Assembly (NCBI RefSeq): GCF_900112235.1
Contig: NZ_FOLH01000002.1
Coordinates: 372,001 to 436,000, forward strand
Direction of reading: 5' to 3'
Source: Marinospirillum celere
GTDB taxonomy: Bacteria > Pseudomonadota > Gammaproteobacteria > Pseudomonadales > Halomonadaceae
DNA: 64,000 nucleotides
The notes beneath the pieces are model-generated. The model saw only the letters and a list, made by a program, of their open reading frames with translations. It had not been told where the DNA came from and searched no databases. Shown here piece after piece: positions 1-9,680 of the stretch. Every line of letters begins with the position of its first letter. Positions within the stretch are counted from its first letter, which is position 1. Both the position numbers and the translations under genes were made by a program.

Positions 1-1
1 C

Positions 2-268
2 TGGGGGCGTATCCTCGCTGCTGTAGGGCGTGCTCCGGGCCTGGAAGACCTGAGAGTTGAAGGTGTTACTGTTTACCTGGGCGATGTCCTGCTGGTTGAA
101 GAGGGCGGCCGGGCAGCCAGCTACACAGAAGAAGCGGGTTCTGCAGTGATGCAGGAGTCCGAAATTACTCTGACCCTTCAATTGGGGCGGGGTAAGATCA
201 GTGAAGAGGTCTGGACTTGTGATTTTTCACACGACTATGTGACCATCAATGCTGATTATCGAAGCTAG
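2..268 (+). CDS. argJ: Glutamate N-acetyltransferase / amino-acid acetyltransferase ArgJ, C-terminal part
   Basis: The window opens inside this gene: 88 codons are open from base 2 to a TAG stop at 266-268. ArgJ transfers the acetyl group from N-acetylornithine to glutamate in the cyclic arginine pathway. The visible tail begins WGRILAAVGRAP and ends VTINADYRS, which matches the conserved end of ArgJ beta chains (TCDFSHDYV then INADYR). The catalytic Thr at the self-cleavage site lies upstream of the window. A MutT-type gene follows after 26 bp on the same strand, as in Pseudomonas, so the two may share a transcript. Assignment rests on the C-terminal signature only. Confidence 0.85.
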   Translation, partial: WGRILAAVGRAPGLEDLRVEGVTVYLGDVLLVEEGGRAASYTEEAGSAVMQESEITLTLQLGRGKISEEVWTCDFSHDYVTINADYRS

Positions 269-294
269 CTATTTGACAGGAAAAGAGACCACCC

Positions 295-1257
295 ATGCCC
301 CATCCAGTTCTGGTTGCTGCCGCTGCAATTATTAATGACCAGCAGGAAGTACTAATTTCCAAAAGGCCACATGATGTTGATCAGGGTGGCTTGTGGGAAT
401 TTCCCGGCGGTAAGCTGGCCCCCTATGAAACCGGCTATCAGGCACTTAAGCGTGAAATTCATGAAGAATTGGGGATCACTCTGACCCGAGCGCGGCCTCT
501 GTTAAGAATTAATCATGCTTATCCTCATAAAAAGATTCTTCTGGATGTTTGGAAGGTGGAATCCTTTCAAGGTGAGCCTTGGGGACGTGAAGGACAACCC
601 GTACGCTGGGTGAAACTGGATGAATTGGTTAACTACTCTTTTCCCGACGCCAACAAGCCGATTATTCAGGCACTAACCCTGCCGGACGAATATGTGATAA
701 CCGGTGATTGCAATGATCCAGATCACGCTCTGGAGCGCCTGCAGGAACTGCTGACGGCTGGCGCCAAGCTGATTCAGCTAAGGCAGCCAACCTTGAGTGA
801 AGAGGACTTCTGCCTGCTTGCAGAACGCTTTCAAGAGGCTTGCCAGGCAGCCGGTGCCCGCTTGCTATTAAATGCTGCTCCTGAGCTGCTGAAGAAGGTT
901 GATGCCGCTGGTATCCACCTGACTGGCCAGCGCTTAATGGCTTTAAAGGAACGCCCGGTGGGGCAGGACAAGTTGCTTGCTGCTTCCTGCCATGATCCGG
1001 CTTCAATTCGTCAGGCTGTAAAGCTGGATGCAGACTTTATAACCCTGTCACCCGTATTACCCACGACAACTCACCCAGAGGCAGCTCCTCTGGGTTGGCA
1101 AAGATTCAAAGAGCTTGTCGAATACGAAGCAAAAATGCCTGTGTTTGCCTTAGGCGGTATGCGACCTAGCGATCGACAGCGCATTTTTGCTTTGGGTGGC
1201 CAGGGGGTAGCAGGAATCAGTCATTTCTGGGATAAAGACTCTCGTCATCCAGATTAA
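295..1257 (+). CDS. Nudix hydrolase (MutT) fused to a thiamine-phosphate-synthase-like domain
   Basis: This is a two-domain protein of 320 residues. Residues 1-130 are a MutT-type Nudix domain with a complete Nudix box at 39-61 (G39, E45, R53-E54, E57-E58, G60), expected to hydrolyse 8-oxo-dGTP and so prevent AT-to-CG mutation. Residues about 135-316 form a TIM-barrel domain like ThiE/TenI, with KLIQLRQP near 151, the segment [11 protein letters not shown] and the late VFALGGM. The fusion is a known family in Pseudomonas and relatives; whether the ThiE half is an active thiamine phosphate synthase is not established. The ATG has a purine-rich ribosome site (AGGAAAAGAG) upstream. The last 41 bp overlap the end of convergent yacG. 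Confidence 0.9.
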   Translation: MPHPVLVAAAAIINDQQEVLISKRPHDVDQGGLWEFPGGKLAPYETGYQALKREIHEELGITLTRARPLLRINHAYPHKKILLDVWKVESFQGEPWGREGQPVRWVKLDELVNYSFPDANKPIIQALTLPDEYVITGDCNDPDHALERLQELLTAGAKLIQLRQPTLSEEDFCLLAERFQEACQAAGARLLLNAAPELLKKVDAAGIHLTGQRLMALKERPVGQDKLLAASCHDPASIRQAVKLDADFITLSPVLPTTTHPEAAPLGWQRFKELVEYEAKMPVFALGGMRPSDRQRIFALGGQGVAGISHFWDKDSRHPD

Positions 1258-1426
1258 GCTCATCCATAGCGGGCTCTCCAGCAATCTTGTGCTCTTCTGC
1301 AGCCCAGCTGCCTAAGTCAATAAGTTTGCAGCGTTCACTGCAAAAGGGCCGCCAGCTATTTTCTGGACCTATCACACTGGCCTGGCCACAGGTTGGACAA
1401 GGAAAAATTCGGGTTGGTGCTTTCAT
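1217..1426 (-). CDS. yacG: DNA gyrase inhibitor / zinc-binding protein YacG
   Basis: This small protein of 69 residues has the YacG zinc knuckle: Cys10-x2-Cys13 and Cys29-x3-Cys33 in the context CPTCG and CSERCK. YacG binds GyrB and inhibits gyrase in E. coli. The acidic C-terminal tail ([13 protein letters not shown]) is typical. Its start overlaps the stop of coaE by 4 bp (ATGA), so the two are translationally coupled; the coaE-yacG pair is conserved in gammaproteobacteria. Its 3' end overlaps the convergent MutT-ThiE gene. Confidence 0.93.
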   Translation of the reverse strand: MKAPTRIFPCPTCGQASVIGPENSWRPFCSERCKLIDLGSWAAEEHKIAGEPAMDELNLDDESLYPRND

Positions 1427-2064
1427 GGTGCTCTCCGGGCCAGTTGTTGATAAAAATCATGCCAGTAGTTTACCTGCTTTTTCAGCTCGTTTAATCCTTT
1501 GCTGTTATCAATAACATCATCCGCTTTGGCGAGACGCTCTTGGCGTTCCAGCTGGTTAGCCATGATCTTGGTTACCAGCTCTTCTTGGTTATTATCTCTC
1601 TGACAAGTTCTTTCTATTTGCAGTTTTTTAGGTAAATCTATTACAAGAATCCGATCAACCAATTGGTCTTGATGACTTTCAATCAACAAGGGGGATGCAA
1701 GGATCAAGTAGCCGCCCTTAGCTGTTTTAAGTTGTTTTACAACTTCTTCTCTAACCCAGGGGTGAACCAGCTCTTCGAGCCAGATTTTTTCCTGATGGTT
1801 ATTAAATATCTTTTTGCGAAGGGCTGCACGATCCAGACTGCCGTCTGCTAATTGCAGTTGGCTGCCAAAATGTTCATAAACATCTTCGAGCAAGGGTGAC
1901 CCAGGTTCCAATGCCGCTCTTGCAATAACATCCGCATCTATTACTTCAATACCTTTTTCAGCAAAGAGGTTGCTGGCGGCTGTTTTCCCTGAGCCGATAC
2001 CACCGGTAAGCCCGATAATCAATGAGGATGAGGTGCCGGAGTGAGACAAGGGTTGATGCTGCAT
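1423..2064 (-). CDS. coaE: Dephospho-CoA kinase
   Basis: CoaE phosphorylates the 3'-hydroxyl of dephospho-CoA, the last step of coenzyme A synthesis, in the cytoplasm. The 213-residue protein carries a P-loop GGIGSGKT at 21-28, then IDADVIAR and the [10 protein letters not shown] region typical of the family. The ATG is preceded by GGAG at good spacing; this gives about 14 more residues before the P-loop than in E. coli, and a TTG at codon 15 is a less likely alternative because it lacks a ribosome site. In many relatives coaE-yacG follow pilB-pilC-pilD; here the pil genes lie about 19 kb away. Confidence 0.95.
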   Translation of the reverse strand: MQHQPLSHSGTSSSLIIGLTGGIGSGKTAASNLFAEKGIEVIDADVIARAALEPGSPLLEDVYEHFGSQLQLADGSLDRAALRKKIFNNHQEKIWLEELVHPWVREEVVKQLKTAKGGYLILASPLLIESHQDQLVDRILVIDLPKKLQIERTCQRDNNQEELVTKIMANQLERQERLAKADDVIDNSKGLNELKKQVNYWHDFYQQLARRAP

Positions 2065-2247
2065 AGGTGGCTCCAGAATTTTAAAACTGCTAGTTTACAA
2101 AGACTATTTAAACAAAATTTACGACTAAATAGGAGAAACTTTTCTCTTTTGTCAGTGTCTTTTTTTATTGCTTATTTCAAATAGACTTGCTAAAAATCTT
2201 CTTTTGTATAAGAATTACTTTGCCTGTTACAAATTAAGGAGACATTA

Positions 2248-2613
2248 ATGTCGATTCTAGCCTCTTATCGTGAAAAAGAAGAACTGATGCGCAAGCTCCA
2301 GGACGAGCTGCGCAAAATGGAAGAAAATACCCAGCTTAAAAAAGAGCTTACTTTTAAGCAGGAAATTGAAGCAGTACTTGATAAACACCAACGCTCAGTA
2401 AAGGATCTTGCCGAAATTTTTGGCTTGGGTCAGGAAGCGGCTAAAACATCCGGTCGTGGCAATCGTCGTACCCGTAAACTGAAAGTTTATGTTCACCCTA
2501 AAACAGGTGAGCGTATTGAAACCCGTGGCGGTAACCAGAAACAGTTAAAAGAATGGAAGGCAGAGCACGGCTCTGAAACTGTCGAAGGCTGGGTTGTTGA
2601 AGAGCGCGATTAA
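2248..2613 (+). CDS. mvaT: MvaT/H-NS-family nucleoid-associated silencing protein
   Basis: The protein has 121 residues. The N-terminal half (about 5-60) is rich in heptads of Leu, Lys and Glu and should form the coiled-coil oligomerisation region. A basic linker (GRGNRRTRKLK) leads to the DNA-binding end, where HPKTGERIETRGGNQKQLKE matches the MvaT/MvaU AT-hook-like motif (R-GGN) rather than the enterobacterial H-NS motif. MvaT proteins silence AT-rich, often foreign, DNA. The start has a strong AAGGAG site. The upstream 180 bp are AT-rich with no gene; a hairpin terminator follows. It stands alone between the coaE block and a minus-strand gene. Confidence 0.9.
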   Translation: MSILASYREKEELMRKLQDELRKMEENTQLKKELTFKQEIEAVLDKHQRSVKDLAEIFGLGQEAAKTSGRGNRRTRKLKVYVHPKTGERIETRGGNQKQLKEWKAEHGSETVEGWVVEERD

Positions 2614-2651
2614 ACGGCAGTTTTGTTACTCTTCTAAAAAATTGTTTTAAT

Positions 2652-2680
2652 AAAAGGCCACCCTCATAGGTGGCCTTTTT
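2652..2680. terminator. Bidirectional rho-independent terminator between mvaT and the ART-like gene
   Basis: An 11-bp stem (AAAAGGCCACC pairing with GGTGGCCTTTT) around a CTCATA loop, flanked by A and T runs, fits an intrinsic terminator on both strands. It sits between the convergent 3' ends of mvaT and the gene at 2715-3278. Confidence 0.85.
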
Positions 2681-2714
2681 CTGTTGGAGTGCAGTCTAGA
2701 AGCTCTGTGCAGGC

Positions 2715-3278
2715 TTATTCAGCAAGCAATCGGATGTATTCAGCTGGAATATCCTGATCGCTATATGCCATGCCCAGGAGTTTCAGATAATCAGTACGCT
2801 CGGCTTTCATCAGATTAATTTGAGGAAGTTCAAGTCCGTTTGCCTGGTAGAGGCTAGCCAAGTAGGCCAGGTAGTTTTCACCTTCTTTAAGCAATAAAAG
2901 GCTGGCAGCACCGACATCGGGTTTGACTTGCTGGTTGAGTTCATCGGGGAGGTTAACCTCCAAAACAACTGCTGCTTCTTCACCTTGGATACGCATCTGA
3001 CGGTTACGAACTGTTTGCTGTGCCCAGTAGTAGGCCAGCTCTTTGCTGGGCGTTAGAAAGACGGGTTCCTGTGTTTCTGTGTAGCTGTTTCCGATGGTTG
3101 CCATGGTCTTCTTAGTGGCCTCTAGGATTGCCTGGTCGCCTGAGCCTTTTAAGCCTTGCTCCTGAATGGAGCCAACCAGTGCTGATGAGGTGCCGTGATA
3201 CCAGATATTACCGGTGGCAAAACCCTGGGCGCTTAATACTTCTTGGGTGTCTTTCAGAAAAGCCGGTGTAGCAGTCAT
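2715..3278 (-). CDS. Unrecognised protein with ADP-ribosyltransferase-like motifs
   Basis: I do not recognise this 187-residue protein. The segment IWYHGTSSALVGSIQEQGL (about 26-44) has the pattern 'HGTS...SI...GL' that opens the catalytic fold of PARP/KptA-type ADP-ribosyltransferases. It is followed by VFLTPSKELAYYWA (about 73-86), which would match the second strand and Tyr of an H-Y-x triad, and by a beta strand AAVVLEVNLPDE. No signal peptide or membrane segment is present. It is a single gene with its own terminators on both sides and no toxin or antitoxin partner. The ribosome site before the ATG is weak. Motif-based assignment is a suggestion; RNA 2'-phosphotransferase-like or a non-catalytic fold are alternatives. 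Confidence 0.6.
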   Translation of the reverse strand: MTATPAFLKDTQEVLSAQGFATGNIWYHGTSSALVGSIQEQGLKGSGDQAILEATKKTMATIGNSYTETQEPVFLTPSKELAYYWAQQTVRNRQMRIQGEEAAVVLEVNLPDELNQQVKPDVGAASLLLLKEGENYLAYLASLYQANGLELPQINLMKAERTDYLKLLGMAYSDQDIPAEYIRLLAE

Positions 3279-3330
3279 AGTTAAACCATTTATTCAGTTA
3301 GCATAAGAAATCAGTCTGCCATTCTAACGT

Positions 3331-3367
3331 AAAAAAAGGCGACCCCTTTGCAAGGGTCGCCTTTTTT
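3331..3367 (-). terminator. Rho-independent terminator downstream of aceA
   Basis: GGCGACCC at 3338-3345 pairs with GGGTCGCC at 3354-3361 around an 8-base loop, with seven A before and six T after, so it can act on either strand. It lies 56 bp past the aceA stop on the minus strand and upstream of the ART-like gene, insulating the two. Confidence 0.85.
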
Positions 3368-3422
3368 ATCAGGATGGCTCTGATTCGACCCTAGGGGCGG
3401 TCAGAGCACTTCCCTTGTCGGT

Positions 3423-5018
3423 TTAGCCGAACTGGTTGGAGGTGTTTTTCGCACCGCCAGCTTTCAGAGCCGCTTCACCAGCGTAGTATTCCTTGTGGTC
3501 ATCACCTATGTCAGAACCCGCCATGTTCTGGTGCTTAACACAAGCGATACCCTGACGGATCTCTTTACGCTGTACGCCTTCAACGTAGCCCAGCATACCG
3601 GCTTCACCGAAGTACTCTTTTGCCAGGTTGTCTACAGACAGAGCCGTGGTGTGGTAAGTCGGCAGAGTGATCAGGTGGTGGAAGACATTCGCTTCGCGTG
3701 AACAGTCAGCCTGGAAGTTCTTAACCCAGCGATCCGCTTCAGCAGAGATTTCAGAATCATCGTACTTGGCGTTCATCAGGTCAGAACGGTCATAGGCAGA
3801 AACGTCTTTGCCTTCTTTTTCCCAAGCATCAAATACTTGCTGACGGAAGTTCAGGGTCCAGTTGAAAGAAGGTGAGTTGTTGTACACCAGCTTGGCATCT
3901 GGGTGTACTTTACGCACTTCGTTCATCATGTCGCGGATTTCGTAAACAGTCGGTACTGCAGTTTCAATCCACAGCAGGTCAGCACCAGCGTTGATAGCTT
4001 CGATGCAATCGAAAACACAACGCTCATGGCCAGTACCCTGACGGAACTGATAAAGACCGGAAGGCAGACGCTTGGGACGAACCAGCTTGCCGTCACGGCT
4101 GATCAGGACGTCACCGGGATTGGTGTCTTCAGGGGCCACTTCTTCAACATCCAGGAAGGAGTTGTAGATGTCACCTTGATCGCCTGGCTCACGAACTACA
4201 GCGATTTCTTTGGTCAGACCTGCGCCTTCAGAGTCGGTACGGGCAACGATAACACCGTCATCAACACCCAGTTCCAGGAAAGCGTAACGCAGAGCGCGGA
4301 TCTTGGCGTGGAAGTCGGCGTGAGGAACGGTGACTTTACCGTCTTGGTGACCACACTGCTTCTCATCAGCAACCTGGTTTTCGATCTGCAGGGCACAGGC
4401 ACCGGCTTCGATCATTTTCTTGGCCAGCAGGTAGGTGGCTTCTGCGTTACCAAAACCTGCATCTATGTCGGCAATAATGGGGACAACGTGAGTTTCGTGG
4501 TTGTCGATCTTCTTCTGGATTTCAGCTTCTTTAGCAGTATCACCTGCTTCACGGGCTTTATCTAACTGGCGGAAGAGGTCACCCAGCTCGCGGGCATCGG
4601 CCTGGCGCAGGAAGGTGTAGAGCTCTTCGACCAGGTCAGCAACGACCGTTTTCTCGTGCATAGACTGGTCAGGAAGAGGACCAAAGTCAGAGCGCAGGGC
4701 TGCAACCATCCAGCCGGACAGGTAGAGGTATTTGCGCTCGGTGCTGCCGAAGTGCTTCTTGATGGAGATGAGTTTCTGTTGACCAACAAAACCGTGCCAG
4801 CAGCCCAGTGATTGGGTGTACTTGGTTTTGTCCTTGTCGAACTCAGCCATGTCACGACGCATGATGCCAGCGGTATAGCGCGCAATGTCCAGGCCAGTCT
4901 TGAATTTGTTCTGAGCACGCATACGTGCTACAGCTTCAGGATTGATTGCATCCCAGGGCGAGCCGTTGGCTTCTTTCAGTGTTGCTACTGCGTCGATGTC
5001 TTTTTGATAAGTTGACAT
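3423..5018 (-). CDS. aceA: Isocitrate lyase
   Basis: AceA cleaves isocitrate to glyoxylate and succinate, the first glyoxylate-shunt step used for growth on acetate or fatty acids. At 531 residues it belongs to the long Pseudomonas-type subfamily. The catalytic loop reads DEKQCGHQDGK with Cys222, where E. coli has KKCGH. Other conserved segments are SLGCWHGF near 70, VPIIADIDAGFGNAE near 179 and LVYNNSPSFNW. The start is fixed by GAGGAAATAGC just before ATG. Malate synthase is not nearby. The 190-bp leader contains two near-identical 12-bp repeats that may be regulatory. Confidence 0.97.
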   Translation of the reverse strand: MSTYQKDIDAVATLKEANGSPWDAINPEAVARMRAQNKFKTGLDIARYTAGIMRRDMAEFDKDKTKYTQSLGCWHGFVGQQKLISIKKHFGSTERKYLYLSGWMVAALRSDFGPLPDQSMHEKTVVADLVEELYTFLRQADARELGDLFRQLDKAREAGDTAKEAEIQKKIDNHETHVVPIIADIDAGFGNAEATYLLAKKMIEAGACALQIENQVADEKQCGHQDGKVTVPHADFHAKIRALRYAFLELGVDDGVIVARTDSEGAGLTKEIAVVREPGDQGDIYNSFLDVEEVAPEDTNPGDVLISRDGKLVRPKRLPSGLYQFRQGTGHERCVFDCIEAINAGADLLWIETAVPTVYEIRDMMNEVRKVHPDAKLVYNNSPSFNWTLNFRQQVFDAWEKEGKDVSAYDRSDLMNAKYDDSEISAEADRWVKNFQADCSREANVFHHLITLPTYHTTALSVDNLAKEYFGEAGMLGYVEGVQRKEIRQGIACVKHQNMAGSDIGDDHKEYYAGEAALKAGGAKNTSNQFG

Positions 5019-5071
5019 GCTATTTCCTCATACAAAGCAGATGCTGGTTTATTGGCATTTACGGTTCAGTG

Positions 5072-5116
5072 GTTGCCCACCGGATTTTTAATCATGAACC
5101 GGCAGTTGCCAACCGG
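5072..5116. repeat. Pair of 12-bp direct repeats in the aceA leader
   Basis: GTTGCCCACCGG (5072-5083) and GTTGCCAACCGG (5105-5116) differ at one base and start 33 bp apart, about three helical turns. The second copy overlaps a perfect 12-bp palindrome, CCAACCGGTTGG, at 5109-5120. They lie 55-100 bp upstream of the aceA ATG. Same-face spacing is compatible with a regulator binding site, but no regulator is identified. Confidence 0.35.
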
Positions 5117-5209
5117 TTGGTGCGGTGCATCATGCCCCAGTGGAGGTTGATATACAAATAGGCATTAGTCGAGGTGATTTCGTTGTAATTTGACTACAGT
5201 GTTATTTAA

Positions 5210-6199
5210 CTACAAGCTTTGGCCTTGTAGATATTTAACTGTTTCGGCTTTTTCCCAATGAAGTTTGAAAGCCTGCGCCTGACGATAGGCCTCGCGGTGC
5301 TCTTGGGTATAAAGCTCTGTCCTGGTTTCCTGGAAATTAGGCCAAACCAGAAGATGCTGATCATCAATCAGTAGTTTAGCTTCTTTATTGGGACGGTAAG
5401 CGGTAGCTGCCTTACGAATTTCAATATGTGTGGGTGCGCGCTGGTGTAGTTTTAGCAGGTTGCTGGACTGACGGGAGAATTGCAGAGTATCGGTAAAAAT
5501 AAATTGTACCCGGCTATGTTGATGGCGTTTGGCAAGACTTAGCAGAGGACTCAAACTGGCATCTGAGAACCAGTGACTGACATAGGCTGGCGCTTCCAAG
5601 CAAACGCTCCGTCTGGCCTGTTGAAGCAGGCATTTAATCAGACTGTTCACCTGCTGCCGTCCCTGGATACGTACTTGGTTTTTTTGCGCCAAAGCCTCTA
5701 AAAAGTCTTCTTGGCTTAGTTGGGTGTCTTCATGCAGATCAGCACCCAAGCTCATTTGCATGGGTCGGTGTGGAATACCGACTTCCAGGTATTCTTCACC
5801 GCTGATGCTAAAACCTTGCTTTTGATAAAAATCAACGACGCTGGTTTGGGCATTTAACGCCAGTTTTTTGATGCCCTGGCGCTTTGCATGTTCCAGCATA
5901 CGCTGCATGAGTTTTACACCCAGATTTTTTCCACGAAGCTGTTTGAGTACTGCAAAACGGCCAATTTTGTTACCAGGAGTCAGCCGGGCTGTAGCCACGG
6001 GGCGGTCATTGATCAATAATAGGAAGTGCTCACTGACTTCATCCTGCTCATCCCATTCGTCCTCTTCGGCGATTTGTTGCTCTTCTACAAAAACCTTATA
6101 GCGCACCTGATGACAGGCATCACCGATTTGTTTCCAGGAACCCTGCTTGGCAGTCAGGCGTAGTGAAGTCTTGTTTTGCTCGGCAGAGTTGCTGGTCAT
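5210..6199 (-). CDS. GNAT-family N-acetyltransferase with a PLD-like C-terminal region
   Basis: Residues about 10-155 form a GNAT acetyltransferase domain: RYKVFVEEQQIAEEDEWDEQD is the entry strand and FAVLKQLRGKNLGVKLMQRM contains the acetyl-CoA-binding R/Q-x-x-G-x-G/A-like loop. The remaining 170 residues (ending YLQGQSL) resemble the domain found attached to such acetyltransferases in Pseudomonas beside the ribosomal oxygenase gene; it has a degenerate phospholipase-D-like look (FIFTDTLQFS and LLIDDQHLLVWP) without an HKD motif. The substrate is unknown. It follows roxA by 20 bp and probably belongs to the purB-roxA operon. Confidence 0.8.
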   Translation of the reverse strand: MTSNSAEQNKTSLRLTAKQGSWKQIGDACHQVRYKVFVEEQQIAEEDEWDEQDEVSEHFLLLINDRPVATARLTPGNKIGRFAVLKQLRGKNLGVKLMQRMLEHAKRQGIKKLALNAQTSVVDFYQKQGFSISGEEYLEVGIPHRPMQMSLGADLHEDTQLSQEDFLEALAQKNQVRIQGRQQVNSLIKCLLQQARRSVCLEAPAYVSHWFSDASLSPLLSLAKRHQHSRVQFIFTDTLQFSRQSSNLLKLHQRAPTHIEIRKAATAYRPNKEAKLLIDDQHLLVWPNFQETRTELYTQEHREAYRQAQAFKLHWEKAETVKYLQGQSL

Positions 6200-6219
6200 G
6201 GTTGGCTATCCCTAATCCT

Positions 6220-7410
6220 TCATTGGTCGTCTGAAATGGCGTAGAGGCTACCTTGGTTAATCAGCTGCAATAAAAGGTCAAGGCTGGCCGGATCTTGCAA
6301 ACTGAGTTTAACGAAATCTGCATCCAGTGTGAACTTGGCACTCAAGCTTTCAATCCAGGGTTGTAGGCTTTCCGCATAGGGCCAGGCCGCCCCATCCGCA
6401 AATAGCCAGCGACCTTCAGATCCCTGGCGAAAAGCAAGGCGACTGCCTTCGGCCAGCTGAAGCACTGGAGCTTCTGAAGGTGCTGAAGTGAGTAGTTGCT
6501 CCAGATCCTCCTGAACCCAGGGTTGTTCTGGCGCAAGTAATTGATCCGGGTATTTGGTTTGGGTCATGGCCCGGCCAAACCATTCATTGATAGCTGCAGG
6601 TTGATCCAGCACTTCCAGCAGCAGCTTTTTCAAGCGCTGGGTGGCGGCATCATCAATTTCTGCCGGATGCCGAGGCAGAGTGACATCCGGGTCGGTGTAG
6701 CGCAGGTCTTCCTGAAGCTTTTCGCCGATAAAATCAGCCGCACCGCAGAGAATTTCTTCGGCACTCAGTGCACGAAAGCCCACTGACCAGGTGGTGCAAT
6801 CCTCGCTCAGGGAAGTACCCCAGTGAGCCAGTTGCGGGGGCAGATAAAGCAGGTCACCGGGTTCCAGCACCCAATCCTGTTCAGGATTGGGCTGGAAGTC
6901 GGTCAAAATTTTCAGACGGGTATCCTGGCGCAGTGGTGTGCTTTCATCACAGAACTGGCCCAGTTGCCAGCGCCTTTGACCACTGGCTTGAAGCAGAAAC
7001 ACATCATAGTAATCAATATGCGGACCAACACTGCCACCTGGGGGTGCATAGCTGATCATAATGTCATCCAGCCGCCAGCGAGGCAGGAAATCAAAGGCTT
7101 GCAGCAACTCGCCGACTTCGGGTAGCAGGTGATCTACGGCCTGAACCAGTAGGGTCCAGTTCTGTTCAGGAAGCTTCTGTAGAAAACTTTCCTCAAAAGG
7201 ACCATTGAACAGCTGCCAGGGTCCCTCTGGACCTGTTTCCATAACAACCCGCGATTCCACCTGCTCTTCACAGGCCAACCCCGCCAACTCATTGATTTCC
7301 AGAGGTGGTTGAAAGCCCGGCAGGGCCTGGCGGATCAACAGGGGTTTTTTCTGCCAGTACTCACGCAGAAAAGTTTCAGGGCTGATAGAACCGAGGATTG
7401 AAAGTGTCAT
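6220..7410 (-). CDS. roxA: Ribosomal protein uL16 arginine 3-hydroxylase (JmjC oxygenase)
   Basis: The E. coli homologue (YcfD/RoxA) hydroxylates Arg81 of ribosomal protein uL16 using Fe(II) and 2-oxoglutarate. The 396-residue protein has the iron triad as His131 and Asp133 in GPHIDYYDVF and His196 in PPQLAHWGTS, within the N-terminal JmjC barrel, followed by a dimerisation region and a winged-helix-like C-terminus. It begins two bases after the purB stop, so the ribosome site lies inside purB and translation is probably coupled. The same neighbours (purB, GNAT) occur in Pseudomonas. Confidence 0.92.
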   Translation of the reverse strand: MTLSILGSISPETFLREYWQKKPLLIRQALPGFQPPLEINELAGLACEEQVESRVVMETGPEGPWQLFNGPFEESFLQKLPEQNWTLLVQAVDHLLPEVGELLQAFDFLPRWRLDDIMISYAPPGGSVGPHIDYYDVFLLQASGQRRWQLGQFCDESTPLRQDTRLKILTDFQPNPEQDWVLEPGDLLYLPPQLAHWGTSLSEDCTTWSVGFRALSAEEILCGAADFIGEKLQEDLRYTDPDVTLPRHPAEIDDAATQRLKKLLLEVLDQPAAINEWFGRAMTQTKYPDQLLAPEQPWVQEDLEQLLTSAPSEAPVLQLAEGSRLAFRQGSEGRWLFADGAAWPYAESLQPWIESLSAKFTLDADFVKLSLQDPASLDLLLQLINQGSLYAISDDQ

Positions 7411-7412
7411 CT

Positions 7413-8822
<1,410 letters not shown>

Positions 8823-8853
8823 TTAAAAATTACTTTGCAGCTGCCAGGGCGCG

Positions 8854-8947
8854 GTAGAGGCTGATTTTTTCAGGCTGTCTGCAACAGGAAGTTGCAGTCA
8901 GAGCTTACAGGCATGTATTTACGCGTCCTGAAAAAACCAGCCTCTAC
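8854..8947. repeat. Long imperfect inverted repeat in the hflD-purB gap
   Basis: Arms of 21 bp at 8854-8874 and 8927-8947 are complementary with a single mismatch. The 52-base loop contains its own 7-bp hairpin, CTGCAAC (8879-8885) with GTTGCAG (8891-8897). The whole can fold into a branched stem. The flank at about 8948-8976, read on the minus strand, contains GGATGGCGCTATGACGC, which I associate with intergenic repeats in marine gammaproteobacteria. It lies in the purB leader, so a role in mRNA processing is possible, but a REP-like repeat is the simplest reading. Confidence 0.65.
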
Positions 8948-9050
8948 AAAAGCGTCATAGCGCCATCCATTGAGCCAGAAGTAAGCAGTGCCTTGCTCCC
9001 CTGAGGCTGATCAGCTGCTTCAGCACTTAAAGTTAAGCCAGGTCGCAGGT

Positions 9051-9680
9051 TTAGGCGCGAAAGCCCAGTTCATCCAAATCACTTAATAAGCGCTTACGTG
9101 CAAAGAGTAGTTTCCAGCGTTTGCCGCCTGCTTGTGACCAAAGCATTGCCGAGCGTACTCCTGCCAGCAGGAGGGCACGAATTTTATCGGCGTTGATTTG
9201 CTGTTGCAGAATTTGGGGGTCACCCTGCACCTGAATACGAAAAGAAAAGGTGCTTAGGGTGTCCTGATAAAGCCCGGCCAGGGCTGAGATTACATTTTCG
9301 TGCGTGGGGCTAAAGTGCCTGGCCTGGCCCTGGATGGCATCCAGGCGTTCACCAAGGGCGGTCAGCATGCCCTGGTCTTTCATGAGTTTGGTCTGCAATA
9401 CCAGGATGCCTACGGCATAGCGCATGATATTGGGGTGGATGTCTTTTTCCTTTTGCAGGATTTTACGCAGGGCCCGTGCGCCTGGACGTAGATTGAAAAG
9501 GTCACCACCATAAATGTCTTCAGTCGATTCGGGGTTGAGTACCAGAATACTGCTGACACTGGTTTCAAAGGTATGTTGATCGACGAGTCCGCGACCAGCC
9601 AGCTCATGGACCAACTGGGCCGCTTGCAGGACGCCTATCAGGCCAATTGCCTGACGTTTGTTTGCATCCAGGTTGTTCAT
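9051..9680 (-). CDS. hflD: HflD (high frequency lysogenization protein D)
   Basis: The protein is 209 residues, mostly helical, without a signal peptide. Start [20 protein letters not shown] and the later [11 protein letters not shown] match the HflD family; E. coli HflD is a membrane-associated protein that interferes with phage lambda CII and so affects lysogeny. Its cellular role outside that is unclear. Its ATG overlaps the mnmA stop by four bases, the arrangement conserved from E. coli to Pseudomonas (mnmA-hflD-purB). Confidence 0.9.
   Translation of the reverse strand: MNNLDANKRQAIGLIGVLQAAQLVHELAGRGLVDQHTFETSVSSILVLNPESTEDIYGGDLFNLRPGARALRKILQKEKDIHPNIMRYAVGILVLQTKLMKDQGMLTALGERLDAIQGQARHFSPTHENVISALAGLYQDTLSTFSFRIQVQGDPQILQQQINADKIRALLLAGVRSAMLWSQAGGKRWKLLFARKRLLSDLDELGFRA

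Noticed and set aside
3903-4565. 220-codon open frame antisense to aceA
   Set aside because: It lies wholly inside the clear isocitrate lyase gene, its product looks like no protein family, and it has no ribosome site. It reflects codon bias of aceA.
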